A stretch of DNA of 64,000 nucleotides from Peterkaempfera bronchialis (GTDB lineage: Bacteria > Actinomycetota > Actinomycetes > Streptomycetales > Streptomycetaceae). The notes under the pieces were generated by a model that saw nothing but the letters and a program-made list of their open reading frames with translations, was not told the origin of the DNA and did no database searches. A program made the position numbers and the translations under genes. Below are positions 32,050 through 40,421 of the stretch, in pieces (the first letter of the stretch is position 1; the number at the start of each line of letters is the position of its first letter). The stretch lies in assembly GCF_003258605.2 (NCBI RefSeq), contig NZ_CP031264.1, positions 6,688,232-6,752,231 on the forward strand, written 5' to 3'.

Positions 32050-32169
32050 ATGAGCACGCCCGAGGAGCCCACTCCGGAGATGCCGGAGCCCGGTACCGAG
32101 CCCGGGCCCGCGCCCGAGCCGGAGCCCGGTACCGAGTCGCCCACCGGCAACGGCGGCTCGCGCAAGTAG
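32050..32169 (+). CDS. Small acidic Pro/Glu-rich protein (39 residues)
   Basis: MSTPEEPTPEMPEPGTEPGP and a similar P-E-P-G-T-E continuation ending NGGSRK. The gene has an excellent ribosome site, AAGGGAG 9 bp before the ATG, and is followed 26 bp later by a strong hairpin, so it is probably expressed. There is no signal peptide or recognisable domain. Its position beside an AfsR-type regulator and a heptamer repeat recalls afsS, a small repeat-containing protein activated by AfsR, but sequence similarity is not evident. Confidence 0.65.
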   Translation: MSTPEEPTPEMPEPGTEPGPAPEPEPGTESPTGNGGSRK

Positions 32170-32195
32170 CCTTCACGCTTCCGTCGCCCGGGGGG

Positions 32196-32222
32196 GGACG
32201 GCGGAAGCGGCTTCCGCCGTCC
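32196..32222 (+). terminator. Hairpin after the 39-residue gene
   Basis: Perfect 13-bp arms GGACGGCGGAAGC and GCTTCCGCCGTCC separated by a single G (effective loop of a few bases), flanked by G runs. It ends the small transcript. Confidence 0.7.
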
Positions 32223-32262
32223 GGGGGGACGGTGGGGGCCGTCTCCGGGTGGTGCTCGGAGG

Positions 32263-32306
32263 CGGGGACGCGGGGGGAGCAGGGGGAACAGGGGGGAACA
32301 GGGGGA
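32263..32306. repeat. G-rich tandem repeat
   Basis: Runs of five or six G alternate with AACA or AGCA about four times (units like GGGGGAACA). The density of G tracts could support a G-quadruplex on the plus strand. The rest of the 428-bp gap 32170-32597 has no gene besides the two hairpins. Confidence 0.6.
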
Positions 32307-32370
32307 GAGCGGCCGGCTCCGCCGGCGCAGCAGCATCGGGGGGCTGCTGCGCCGGGGGAGCCGGCCGCTC
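32307..32370. repeat. 28-bp inverted repeat (very stable hairpin)
   Basis: Arms 32307-32334 and 32343-32370 are complementary at 27 of 28 positions, with an 8-base loop. The left arm starts GAGCGGCCGGCTCC and the right arm ends GGAGCCGGCCGCTC. It is much longer than a normal terminator and follows a separate terminator, so another role (a second terminator, RNA processing site or remnant of a mobile repeat) is possible. Confidence 0.75.
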
Positions 32371-32597
32371 ACGCATGCCCGGAGCGGTCCGGGGCGGGTC
32401 AGGGCCGGTCGGGGCCGGTCGGGGCTGGTCCGGGGGGCTCCTGCGGTGACGGACGCGCCAGGATCGGGCATACTCGCATCGCCACGTTGGTTAATGGTCG
32501 TTCACTGCGAACCGGTGAAACCACCTCCGACAAGGCACGATGACCCCACCGGTCCCTCACCCAGGGCCCGGGGCGCGACCGAGGAGGCGACCCCGCC

Positions 32598-33770
32598 ATG
32601 AGCATCTCCCCGACCAAGCCGGTGGAACGCCAGCTGCCCACCGAGGAGGCCCGTGACCTGCTGACCCTCACCCGTGAGCTGGTGGAGCGGGAACTGCTGC
32701 CGCGCGCCGCCGCCGACGAGGCCGAGGGCCGCTTCCCGCGCGACGTCTTCCGCACCCTGGGCAGCGCCGGGCTGCTGGGCCTGCCCTACCCCGAGCGGCA
32801 CGGCGGCGGTGAACAGCCGTACGAGGTGTACCTCCAGGTCCTGGAGGAGCTGGCCGCCGGATGGCTCGCGGTCGGCCTCGGCGTCAGCGTGCACACCCTC
32901 TCCTGCCATGCGCTGGCCACCTTCGGCAGCGAGGAGCTGAAGCAGCGCCTGCTGCCGGGGATGCTCGGCGGCGACCAGCTCGGCGCGTACTGCCTCTCCG
33001 AGCCCCAGTCCGGCTCGGACGCCGCAGCGCTGCGCACCAGCGCCGTCCGCGACGGTGACGCCTACACCGTCAACGGCACCAAGGCGTGGATCACCCACGG
33101 CGGGGTCGCCGACTTCTACAGCGCCATGGTCCGCACCGGGCAGGAGGGCGCGGGCGGCATCAGCGCCCTGCTGGTCGCGGGGGACACGCCCGGCGTCTCG
33201 GCAGCGCCGCCGGAGCGCAAGATGGGCATGAAGAGCTCGCCGACCGCGCAGATCCACTTCGACGGGGCGCGGGTGCCCGCCGACCGGCTGATCGGCGAGG
33301 AGGGGCAGGGCTTCGCGATAGCCCTCTCCGCGCTGGACTCCGGGCGTCTCGGCATCGCCGCCTGCGCGACCGGTGTCGCCCAGGCGGCCCTGGACCACGC
33401 GGTGGAGTACGCCCGCACCCGCCGGCAGTTCGGCCGCCCCATCGCCGACTTCCAGGGGCTCTCGTTCATGCTGGCCGACATGGCGACCCAGATCGAGGCC
33501 GGCCGCGCCCTCTACCTGGCCGCCGCCCGCCGCCGCGACGCCGGGCTCTCCTTCACCAAGGAGGCGGCCATGGCCAAGCTGTTCTGCACCGACGCGGCGA
33601 TGCGGGTCGCCACCGACGCCGTCCAGGTGCTCGGCGGCTACGGCTACACCCAGGACTACCCGGTGGAGCGCTATATGCGGGAGGCCAAGGTGCTCCAGAT
33701 CGTGGAGGGCACCAACCAGATCCAGCGCATGGTCATCGGCCGCCGCCTCACGGGCGGCAACGGCCGCTGA
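32598..33770 (+). CDS. Acyl-CoA dehydrogenase
   Basis: A 390-residue FAD enzyme catalysing alpha,beta-dehydrogenation of an acyl-CoA. Diagnostic segments are YCLSEPQSGSDAAALRTSA, KAWITHGG, KMGMKSSPTAQIHFDG, YARTRRQFGRPIADFQGL and VLGGYGYTQDYPVERYMREA. The catalytic Glu lies in QIVEGTNQIQ (about residue 371), the position used by short/medium-chain and butyryl-type enzymes. It stands alone, without beta-oxidation partners. A less GC-rich stretch with GTTGGTTAATGG at 32484-32495 probably includes its promoter. Confidence 0.93.
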   Translation: MSISPTKPVERQLPTEEARDLLTLTRELVERELLPRAAADEAEGRFPRDVFRTLGSAGLLGLPYPERHGGGEQPYEVYLQVLEELAAGWLAVGLGVSVHTLSCHALATFGSEELKQRLLPGMLGGDQLGAYCLSEPQSGSDAAALRTSAVRDGDAYTVNGTKAWITHGGVADFYSAMVRTGQEGAGGISALLVAGDTPGVSAAPPERKMGMKSSPTAQIHFDGARVPADRLIGEEGQGFAIALSALDSGRLGIAACATGVAQAALDHAVEYARTRRQFGRPIADFQGLSFMLADMATQIEAGRALYLAAARRRDAGLSFTKEAAMAKLFCTDAAMRVATDAVQVLGGYGYTQDYPVERYMREAKVLQIVEGTNQIQRMVIGRRLTGGNGR

Positions 33771-33792
33771 CCGTCAGGCGCATACGCGAAGG

Positions 33793-33818
33793 GGCCCCGC
33801 CGACCATTCGGCGGGGCC
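33793..33818. terminator. Hairpin between acyl-CoA dehydrogenase and convergent gene
   Basis: GGCCCCGCCGA, loop CCAT, TCGGCGGGGCC: a perfect 11-bp stem about 20 bp after the dehydrogenase stop, usable in both directions. Confidence 0.75.
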
Positions 33819-33882
33819 TCGGTGCAGTGCGGCGGCGTGGCACTGCGGAGGGGCGGCGGGGTGGTGGCGCGGCGGCGCGGCG

Positions 33883-34353
33883 TCAGCGCTGCGCCAGGCG
33901 CTGCTGCTGCGGCACCCGCACCGGCCGCGAACCGGGCCCGCCGACGTGCGAGAACGGCTGGGTGCGCCAGTCCAGCTCCGGCGGCAGCGCCAGCAGCGCC
34001 TCCAGGTCGGGCTCGGCGTCGAAGTCGGGGTCGTCGTCGAGGTCGGCCGCCTCGTCCACCGGCCGGCCGGAGCCCGGGCAGACCGCCGAGGCGAACGGGT
34101 TCCACGCGCTGTGCAGCACGGCGTGCTGCGGGAAGCGCTCCTCGTCCCCGAGCAGCGCGATCGGGCGGTCGCACTCCGGGCAGCGGAGCCGCAGGATCTC
34201 CCAGGTGTCGCCGTCGCCGGGGTCGATGCCCCGGAAGGACCCCGGGTGGGTGGGGTCGGCCTCGGCCGCCGACATCGGATCGTTCCCGGGCTCGACGTCT
34301 TCTGCGCGCAGTGCCGCCTCGGTGCTGCGGGTGCGCTGGTCAAGTACAGGCAT
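33883..34353 (-). CDS. Uncharacterised acidic protein with a putative zinc site
   Basis: A 156-residue protein starting MPVLDQRTRSTEAAL. The core has RCPECDRPIALLGDEERFPQ followed by His residues and VCPGSGRP, a possible Cys/His zinc finger. It ends with an Asp-rich stretch (DLDDDPDFDAEPDLE) and an Arg/Gln tail. GAGGGG lies 6 bp before this ATG, which favours it over the ATG two codons upstream (34359). Probably a streptomycete-specific family; function unknown. Confidence 0.75.
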   Translation of the reverse strand: MPVLDQRTRSTEAALRAEDVEPGNDPMSAAEADPTHPGSFRGIDPGDGDTWEILRLRCPECDRPIALLGDEERFPQHAVLHSAWNPFASAVCPGSGRPVDEAADLDDDPDFDAEPDLEALLALPPELDWRTQPFSHVGGPGSRPVRVPQQQRLAQR

Positions 34354-34664
34354 ATTCATCCCCCTCGGGTGGGCCAGGCCGCCACGACCATGACCACAAC
34401 CAGCACTTCCCTGCGTACGCCCCACATAATCCTGCGGATTGACGCACCATCATGCGCCCGGTGTGTCCTTGGTCACATATGACTCCCGAAGGCATCCCCG
34501 CACTCCGGAACCCGCCGCCCAGCGCCCCCTGCGCCACGGGACATGACGCCATGTCAGAAGGCGCCGCCGACGGTCTGCCGGGGTCCGTCCCGGCCCGCTC
34601 GGGACCGGGCGTGTCGCTCCTCCGGGTCGGCAGCTGTCGGTCGTGCCCAGTAGGTTTGCCCCTT

Positions 34665-35105
34665 GTGGAGGATCTCGACCGTCAGATCGTGCAGCTGCTC
34701 GTCCAGGACGGGCGGATGAGTTACACCGACCTGGGGAAGGCCACCGGCCTCTCCACCTCGGCGGTGCACCAGCGCGTGCGCCGCCTGGAACAGCGGGGCG
34801 TCATCCGCGGCTATGCCGCGATCGTCGACCCCGAAGCGGTGTCCCTGCCGCTCACCGCGTTCATCTCGGTGAAGCCGTTCGACCCCAGCGCGCCCGACGA
34901 CGTGCCGGAGCGCCTCGCCGGGATCGAGGAGATCGAGGCGTGCCACAGCGTGGCCGGTGACGAGAACTACATCCTCAAGGTCCGGGTCGCCGGTCCGGGC
35001 GACCTGGAACACCTGCTGGCCCGCATCCGTACGGCGGCCGGCGTCTCCACCCGCACCACCGTGGTCCTCAGCACCCCGTACGAGGCGCGCGCGCCCCGGC
35101 TGTGA
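34665..35105 (+). CDS. Lrp/AsnC-family transcriptional regulator
   Basis: A 146-residue feast/famine regulator with an N-terminal HTH (DLDRQIVQLLVQDGRMSYTD, STSAVHQRVRRLEQRGVIRG) and a C-terminal RAM ligand-binding domain (about 65-140, CHSVAGDENYILKVRVAGPG). The GTG at 34665 follows a TAGGTT -10-like box by 8 bp, so the mRNA may be leaderless. The 311-bp gap upstream (34354-34664) holds the divergent start regions and a GTCACATATGAC partial palindrome at 34472. It precedes an amidohydrolase gene by 31 bp and may control it. Confidence 0.92.
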   Translation: MEDLDRQIVQLLVQDGRMSYTDLGKATGLSTSAVHQRVRRLEQRGVIRGYAAIVDPEAVSLPLTAFISVKPFDPSAPDDVPERLAGIEEIEACHSVAGDENYILKVRVAGPGDLEHLLARIRTAAGVSTRTTVVLSTPYEARAPRL

Positions 35106-35136
35106 GCCGACCGCCGCCGCCCGGCAGACTGGGCCC

Positions 35137-36801
35137 ATGACCGATCGCACCACCCGCACCGTGCTGCTGCGCGGAGGCAATGTCCACAGTCCCGCCGACC
35201 CCTTCGCGACCGCCATGGTGGTCCAGGGGGACGCCGTCGCCTGGATCGGCTCGGAGGGGGCGGCGGACGCCTATGTCGACGGCGCCGACCAGGTGGTCGA
35301 CCTGGCCGGGGCCCTGGTCACGCCTGCCTTCGTGGACGCCCATGTGCACGCCACCGCGACCGGTCTGGCCCTCACCGGGCTCGACCTCACCGGCTGCCCC
35401 TCGCTCGCCGAGGCGCTGGCCCGGCTGGAGCGGCAGGTCAAGCAGGAGCGCGCCCGGGGCCGTCTCACCGCCGCCGGGGGCGGTGCCGGAGGCGCGGCCG
35501 GGGGCGTGCTGATCGGCCATGGCTGGGACGACACCGGCTGGCCGGAGAACCGCCCGCCGACCCGGGCGGAGCTGGACGCCGCCGCCGGCGCCGCCGCCGT
35601 CTACCTCTCCCGTACGGACGTCCACTCCGCCGTCGCCTCCACCGCCCTGCGCGCCCTCGCCGAGCGGGCGGCCGGGCTGTCGTCGCTCGCCGGACACCAC
35701 CCCGACGGGCCACTCACCCGCGACGCCCACCACGCGGTCCGGCGGGCGGCCCTCGGGCACCTCACCGCCGACCAGCGGCGCGACGCCCAGCAGGCCACCC
35801 TGGCCCGTGCCGCCTCGCTCGGCATCGGCGCCCTGCATGAGTGCGCCGGCCCGGACATCTCCTCCGCCGACGACCTGGCCGAGCTGCTGGAGCTCGCCGC
35901 CGCGTCCGCCGGCCCGGACGTCTTCGGCTACTGGGGCGAACTCGGCGGCATCGACACCGCCCGCCGCCTCGGCGCGGTCGGCGCCGGCGGCGACCTCTTC
36001 GTGGACGGCGCCCTCGGTTCCCGCACCGCCTGCCTGCACGCCCCGTACAGCGACGCCCCCGACTCCACCGGCACCGCCTACCTCACCGCCGAGCAGGTGG
36101 CCGACCATGTGGCCGCCTGCACCGAGGCCGGTCTCCAGGCGGGCTTCCACGCCATCGGCGACGCCGCCCTCACCGCCGTGCTGGACGGCGTACGGGAAGC
36201 CGCCCGGCGGGTCGGCACCGACCGGGTACGGGCGCTGCGGCACCGGGTGGAGCACGCCGAGTTCCTGGACGACGAGGCGGTCGCGGCCTTTGCCGAGCTG
36301 GGCCTGGTCGCCTCCGTGCAGCCCGCCTTCGACGCCGCCTGGGGCGGCGAGGACGGCATGTACGTCCGGCGGCTCGGCGCGGAGCGGGCGCGCGCCCTCA
36401 ACCCCTTCTCCCGGCTGCTGCGGGCCGGTGTCCCACTCGCCTTCGGCTCCGACGCCCCGGTGACCCCGCTGGACCCCTGGGGCACCGTGCGGGCCGCCGC
36501 CTTCCACCGCACGCCCGAGCACCGGATCTCGGTCCGGGCCGCCTTCACCGCCCACACCCGGGGCGGCTGGCGGGCGCTGGGCCGCGACGACGCCGGGGTG
36601 CTGGTGCCGGGCGCCCCGGCGACCTTCGCCACCTGGCAGGCGGGCGACCTGGTGGTCCAGGCCCCGGACTCGCGGGTGGCCGGCTGGTCCACCGACCCGA
36701 GGTCGGGCACCCCGGGCCTGCCGGACCTCACCCCGGGCGGCCCGCTGCCGGTCTGCCTGGCCACCGTCGTCCGAGGCCGGGTGGTGTACGGCGCCCTGTG
36801 A
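35137..36801 (+). CDS. Amidohydrolase family protein (YtcJ-like)
   Basis: A 554-residue metal-dependent hydrolase of the amidohydrolase 3 type. It shows the N-terminal beta-sandwich, then FVDAHVHATATGLALTGLDL with the HxH metal ligands, LFVDGALGSRTACLHAPYSD, the His of FHAIGDAA, HRVEHAEF and the Asp of FGSDAPVTPLDPW. The substrate is unknown; the family acts on exocyclic amides or N-acyl compounds. It lies 31 bp after the Lrp-type regulator, probably co-transcribed. Confidence 0.9.
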   Translation: MTDRTTRTVLLRGGNVHSPADPFATAMVVQGDAVAWIGSEGAADAYVDGADQVVDLAGALVTPAFVDAHVHATATGLALTGLDLTGCPSLAEALARLERQVKQERARGRLTAAGGGAGGAAGGVLIGHGWDDTGWPENRPPTRAELDAAAGAAAVYLSRTDVHSAVASTALRALAERAAGLSSLAGHHPDGPLTRDAHHAVRRAALGHLTADQRRDAQQATLARAASLGIGALHECAGPDISSADDLAELLELAAASAGPDVFGYWGELGGIDTARRLGAVGAGGDLFVDGALGSRTACLHAPYSDAPDSTGTAYLTAEQVADHVAACTEAGLQAGFHAIGDAALTAVLDGVREAARRVGTDRVRALRHRVEHAEFLDDEAVAAFAELGLVASVQPAFDAAWGGEDGMYVRRLGAERARALNPFSRLLRAGVPLAFGSDAPVTPLDPWGTVRAAAFHRTPEHRISVRAAFTAHTRGGWRALGRDDAGVLVPGAPATFATWQAGDLVVQAPDSRVAGWSTDPRSGTPGLPDLTPGGPLPVCLATVVRGRVVYGAL

Positions 36802-36845
36802 CGGGGCGGCGGCGCGACGGTGTGCCGGCCGAGCGCCGCAGCGGA

Positions 36846-36882
36846 GGCCGCAGGAGGGCGGACCCGAAGATCTCCTGCGGCC
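36846..36882 (+). terminator. Hairpin after the amidohydrolase gene
   Basis: GGCCGCAGGAG pairs with CTCCTGCGGCC (11 bp) around a 15-base loop, 45 bp after the stop codon. Confidence 0.6.
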
Positions 36883-36991
36883 GATCGGGTGGTGCCGCAT
36901 ACCTCCCTAGGGCGGGCCGGACAGGCCACCTGGCCTGAGTGCACCCCGGCTGACCTGCGGTTTTGATGCGTTCGTGCTGGTCAGGCCCCAG

Positions 36992-37022
36992 TTGACAGAC
37001 GATGGTCGGCTACGAGTAGGTT
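36992..37022 (+). promoter_or_regulatory. Promoter-like site in a gene-free region
   Basis: TTGACA (36992-36997) and TAGGTT (37017-37022) are separated by 19 bp. The gap 36802-37491 has no credible gene on either strand, so the site may serve lnt through a long leader or a separate RNA. Confidence 0.45.
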
Positions 37023-37029
37023 CGACGCC

Positions 37030-37320
37030 GTCCACCTCCGGGGAAGCCCCCCGCAGGTCGCCCGACCGGAACACCTCCACGCCAAACCCGTGACCGCAGC
37101 TGGGCCAACGGGCGGCGCCCCCGGGGGCGCCGTCGACAGGCAGCCAGGTCCAGCCTCCGCGGTGCGGGGAGCGTGGGAGCCGGCAGGCCAACCGGGTCCG
37201 GCCGGGCAGGTGCGACCCGGGCGGGGACCGGACGCTCAGTAGACAACGGCTCTCGGTCGACCCGCAGCCGGCGGGCCCCAGGTCGGACCGAAGGGCGTCC
37301 GGTCCCTGGCCCGCTGCGCG
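37030..37320 (+). other. Gene-free region, candidate small RNA or long leader
   Basis: About 290 bp follow the promoter-like site without a plausible reading frame. It contains hairpin-forming segments, including GGCGCCCCCGGGGGCGCC near 37115 and a long imperfect stem near 37266-37314 (GCGGGCC...GGCCCGC) that could terminate a transcript. No known RNA family recognised. Confidence 0.3.
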
Positions 37321-37491
37321 GGCCGGGACCCCGCACCGGTCATCCGCGCAGGTCATCACGGTGGTCATGCGCGCCGATCACCCGTTCAGCCCCGGCTCCC
37401 CTGTCCCGCCCCGCGCGTTGTACCGTCGTCGCACGTCGCCCTCCCCACCGGACGGCGCACGCAGGAACCACCGACGAGAGAGGCGGCGCGC

Positions 37492-39290
37492 GTGGCACTG
37501 CCGGTAGATCCCGTGCTCCGTGAGCAGCCGGCGGTGGAGGACGCTCCCTCCGCCGCCGAGCCGGAGCGGGCGGCGCCGCGTCCCCGCAGCCGACCGTCCC
37601 GCTGGGAGCGCCTGCGGCGCGGGCTGCCGCGCACCGGCGCCGCCGTCTGCCTGGGACTGCTGCTGGCGGCAGCCTTCCCCCGTACGACCTCTGGCCGCTC
37701 TCGGTGGTCGCCGTCGCGGGCCTCTCGCTGCTCACCCGGGGCCGTACCGCGCGCCAGGGCGCCTGGACGGGGTTCGCCTTCGGTGCGCCCTTCCTGCTCT
37801 GGCTGCTGGCCTGGCTGCGGGTGATCGGCCCGGACGCCTGGATCGCGCTCTCGCTGGTGGAGGCGCTCTTCCTGGCCGCGATGGGCGCGGGGCTGGCCGT
37901 CACCTCCCGGCTGCGCGCCTGGCCGCTCTGGGCGGCCTGCCTCTGGGTCGCCCAGGAGTGGGCCCGCGACCGCCTGCCGCTCGGCGGCTTCCCCTGGGGA
38001 CGGCTGGCGTTCGCCAACACGGCGACCCCGTACACCCCGCTCGCGGCGGTGGCCGGAGCGCCCCTGGTGACCTTCGCCGTGGCGCTGACCGGAGCCCTGC
38101 TCGCCGCAGCGGCCCTCCCGCTGCTCCCGCGTGCGGAGGCCGCCCTGCGCCGGCGCCGCCCGGCAGCTGCGGCCGCCCCGGACGGCACCGGCGCCCCGGA
38201 AGCCCTGACGGCCCAGGAGCCCGAGGCCGCCCGCTCTCCGCTGGGCGTGCGCCCGGTGGCCGTACCGGTCGTGCTGGCCGCCGCCGCGCTGCTGGCCGGC
38301 TACGCCGTCCCCGTCCCCACCGCCCCGGACGCCACCGCGGAGGTCGCCGTCGTCCAGGGCAATGTGCCGCACCCGGGCATGGACTTCCTGGGCCGCCCGA
38401 TGGCGGTGCTGGGCAACCACGTCAAGGCCACCGAGCGGCTGGCGGCGGAGGTCGCGGCCGGCCGCCGCCCCAGGCCCGACATCGTCATCTGGCCGGAGAA
38501 CTCCTCGGACCTCGACCCGTTCGGCTACCCCGAGGCGTACGCCGCCATCGACCGCGCCGTGAAGGCCATCGGCGTCCCCGTGCTGGTCGGCACCCTGGTC
38601 GACGGCCCGGACAGCCAGCACGTCCGCAACGAGGGCATCGTCTGGGACCCGGTCACCGGCCCGGGGGCCTCGTACACCAAGCAGCATCCGGTGCCGTTCG
38701 GCGAGTACGTGCCCTTCCGCTCCGTCCTGTCGAAGTTCATCACCCGGCTGAACCGGGTGGCTCGCGACTTCTACCCCGGCACCACCACCGGGGTGATGCA
38801 GCTGGGGCCGGTCCGCATCGGCGATGTCATCTGCTTCGAGGTGGCCTATGACGAGATCGTCCGCGACACCGTCAACGCGGGCGGCCGGGTGCTGGTCGTG
38901 CAGACCAACAACGCCACCTATGCGCGCAGCGGACAGCCCGAGCAGCAGTTGGCCATGTCCCGGCTCCGGGCGGTGGAGCACGGCCGGGCGGTGCTGATCG
39001 CGGCGACCAGTGGGATCAGTGCGGTGATCACACCGGATGGTGCGGTCCAGCAGCGTACGGCCGAGTTGACCCCGGCCGAGTTGACGGCGAAGATCCCCCT
39101 TCGTGACGGCAGGACACTGGCCGACCGCCTTGGTGACTGGCCGGAGTGGGTGATCGCTATTGTGGGTCTGTTCTCCTGCGCAGCAGGCGTCCTGCGGAGT
39201 CGAGCCCGCCGGAGTGCCGCGCCCGGGGCGCCGACCGGTGGGGCCGGTCGCCCGGCCGCGCCCGGTGGGGGCGGCGGTGACCGTGGCTGA
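37492..39290 (+). pseudogene. lnt: Apolipoprotein N-acyltransferase with a single-base frameshift
   Basis: The GTG at 37492 starts a frame ending RTGAAVCLGLLLAAAFP. The rest of Lnt (YDLWPLSVVAVAGLSLL onward) continues in another frame to 39290. The break is the C run 37677-37681: six C instead of five would restore FPPYDLW. The downstream part is otherwise intact: membrane helices, then the nitrilase domain with Glu in DIVIWPENSSDL, Lys in YTKQHPVPFGEY and Cys in GDVICFEVAYDE. Lnt adds the third acyl chain to lipoproteins. If the base is truly missing the gene is broken unless translation restarts; a sequencing error is equally possible. Confidence 0.85.
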
Positions 39291-39404
39291 CGGGTGCACC
39301 GTGCGGGAGCGCAGTCACTCAGGGGGACGGCACCGGGTACTCGACGGACCGAGGACGCGCCTCCAGCCGCACCACTGCCCGATGTAATGGAGAAAGGCCG
39401 GTCC

Positions 39405-40277
39405 GTGACCGACACAAGCGCCGACGAGTCGCAGAGCTTCGCAGACCTCGGGAAGATCCTGGTCATCATCCCGACCTACAACGAGGCCGAGAACGTCGCC
39501 CGCATCACCTCCCGCGTCCGCGCCTCGGTGCCGGAGGCGCACATCCTCGTCGCGGACGACAACAGCCCCGACGGCACCGGCAAGCTCGCCGACGAGCTGG
39601 CCGCCGCCGACGACCACATCCAGGTGATGCACCGCAGGGGCAAGGAGGGGCTGGGCGCCGCCTACCTCGCGGGCTTCCGCTGGGGCATCGAGCAGGGCTA
39701 CGACGTGCTGGTGGAGATGGACGCGGACGGCTCGCACCAGCCGGAGCAGCTGCCCCGGCTGCTGACCGCGCTGCTGGGCGGCGCCGACCTGGTGCTCGGC
39801 TCCCGCTGGGTGCCCGGCGGCAGCGCGGTCAACTGGCCCAAGTACCGCGAGTTCATCTCCCGGGGCGGCAGCACCTACTCCCGGCTGATGCTCGGCGTCC
39901 CGCTGCGCGACGTCACCGGCGGCTACCGCGCCTTCCGCAAGGAGACCCTGCTCGGCCTGGGCATGGACGAGGTGGCCTCCCAGGGCTACTGCTTCCAGGT
40001 CGACCTCGCCTGGCGTGCCGTCCGGGCCGGCTTCACGGTGGTCGAGGTCCCGATCACCTTCATCGAGCGGGAGCTCGGCGCCAGCAAGATGAGCCGCACC
40101 ATCGTGGTGGAGGCGCTGGTCCGGGTCACCGGCTGGGGCGTACGCAACCGGCTGGGCCGGCTGCCCGCCCCCAACGCGGCCGCCCCGAACGCGGGCGCCC
40201 CGAAGGCGGGCGCCCGGAACACCCCTGCCGCCTCCGACGTTGACCCCAACGCAGGGGCGAACGAGGCCGCTCAGTAG
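39405..40277 (+). CDS. ppm1: Polyprenol monophosphomannose synthase
   Basis: A 290-residue GT2 enzyme making polyprenyl-phosphate-mannose for O-mannosylation and lipoglycans. Motifs: ILVIIPTYNEAENV, DDNSPDGTG, VEMDADGSHQPEQLP (DxD), VTGGYRAFRKE and FIERELGASKMS. GTG 39405 is chosen for AGAAAGG 8 bp upstream. The C-terminal ~35 residues are a low-complexity tail (PNAAAPNAGAPKAGARNT). Proximity to lnt is meaningful: in mycobacteria the two domains are fused in Ppm1, and in streptomycetes they are neighbours. Confidence 0.93.
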   Translation: MTDTSADESQSFADLGKILVIIPTYNEAENVARITSRVRASVPEAHILVADDNSPDGTGKLADELAAADDHIQVMHRRGKEGLGAAYLAGFRWGIEQGYDVLVEMDADGSHQPEQLPRLLTALLGGADLVLGSRWVPGGSAVNWPKYREFISRGGSTYSRLMLGVPLRDVTGGYRAFRKETLLGLGMDEVASQGYCFQVDLAWRAVRAGFTVVEVPITFIERELGASKMSRTIVVEALVRVTGWGVRNRLGRLPAPNAAAPNAGAPKAGARNTPAASDVDPNAGANEAAQ

Positions 40278-40421
40278 GAGCAGCGGCCCCGCCGGATCGC
40301 CGGCGCCCCCAGCTGACCGGGCGGACGCCCGCCCACGGCCCTCCCGGCCGGGTGGCGGCGGCCCCGGTCGCCGGCGCTCCGCCCGGGAGCGCCGGGGGCG
40401 AGCGATGGAGTGGACCGCACC

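Noticed and set aside
37030-37320. RNase P RNA, tmRNA, SRP RNA or cobalamin riboswitch in the lnt upstream gap
   Set aside because: None of the conserved core sequences of those RNAs could be found on either strand.
36907-37368. Minus-strand 153-codon frame in the gap before lnt
   Set aside because: Pro/Arg/Ser-rich, no ribosome site, no motifs, and overlapping other equally long frames; treated as non-coding.
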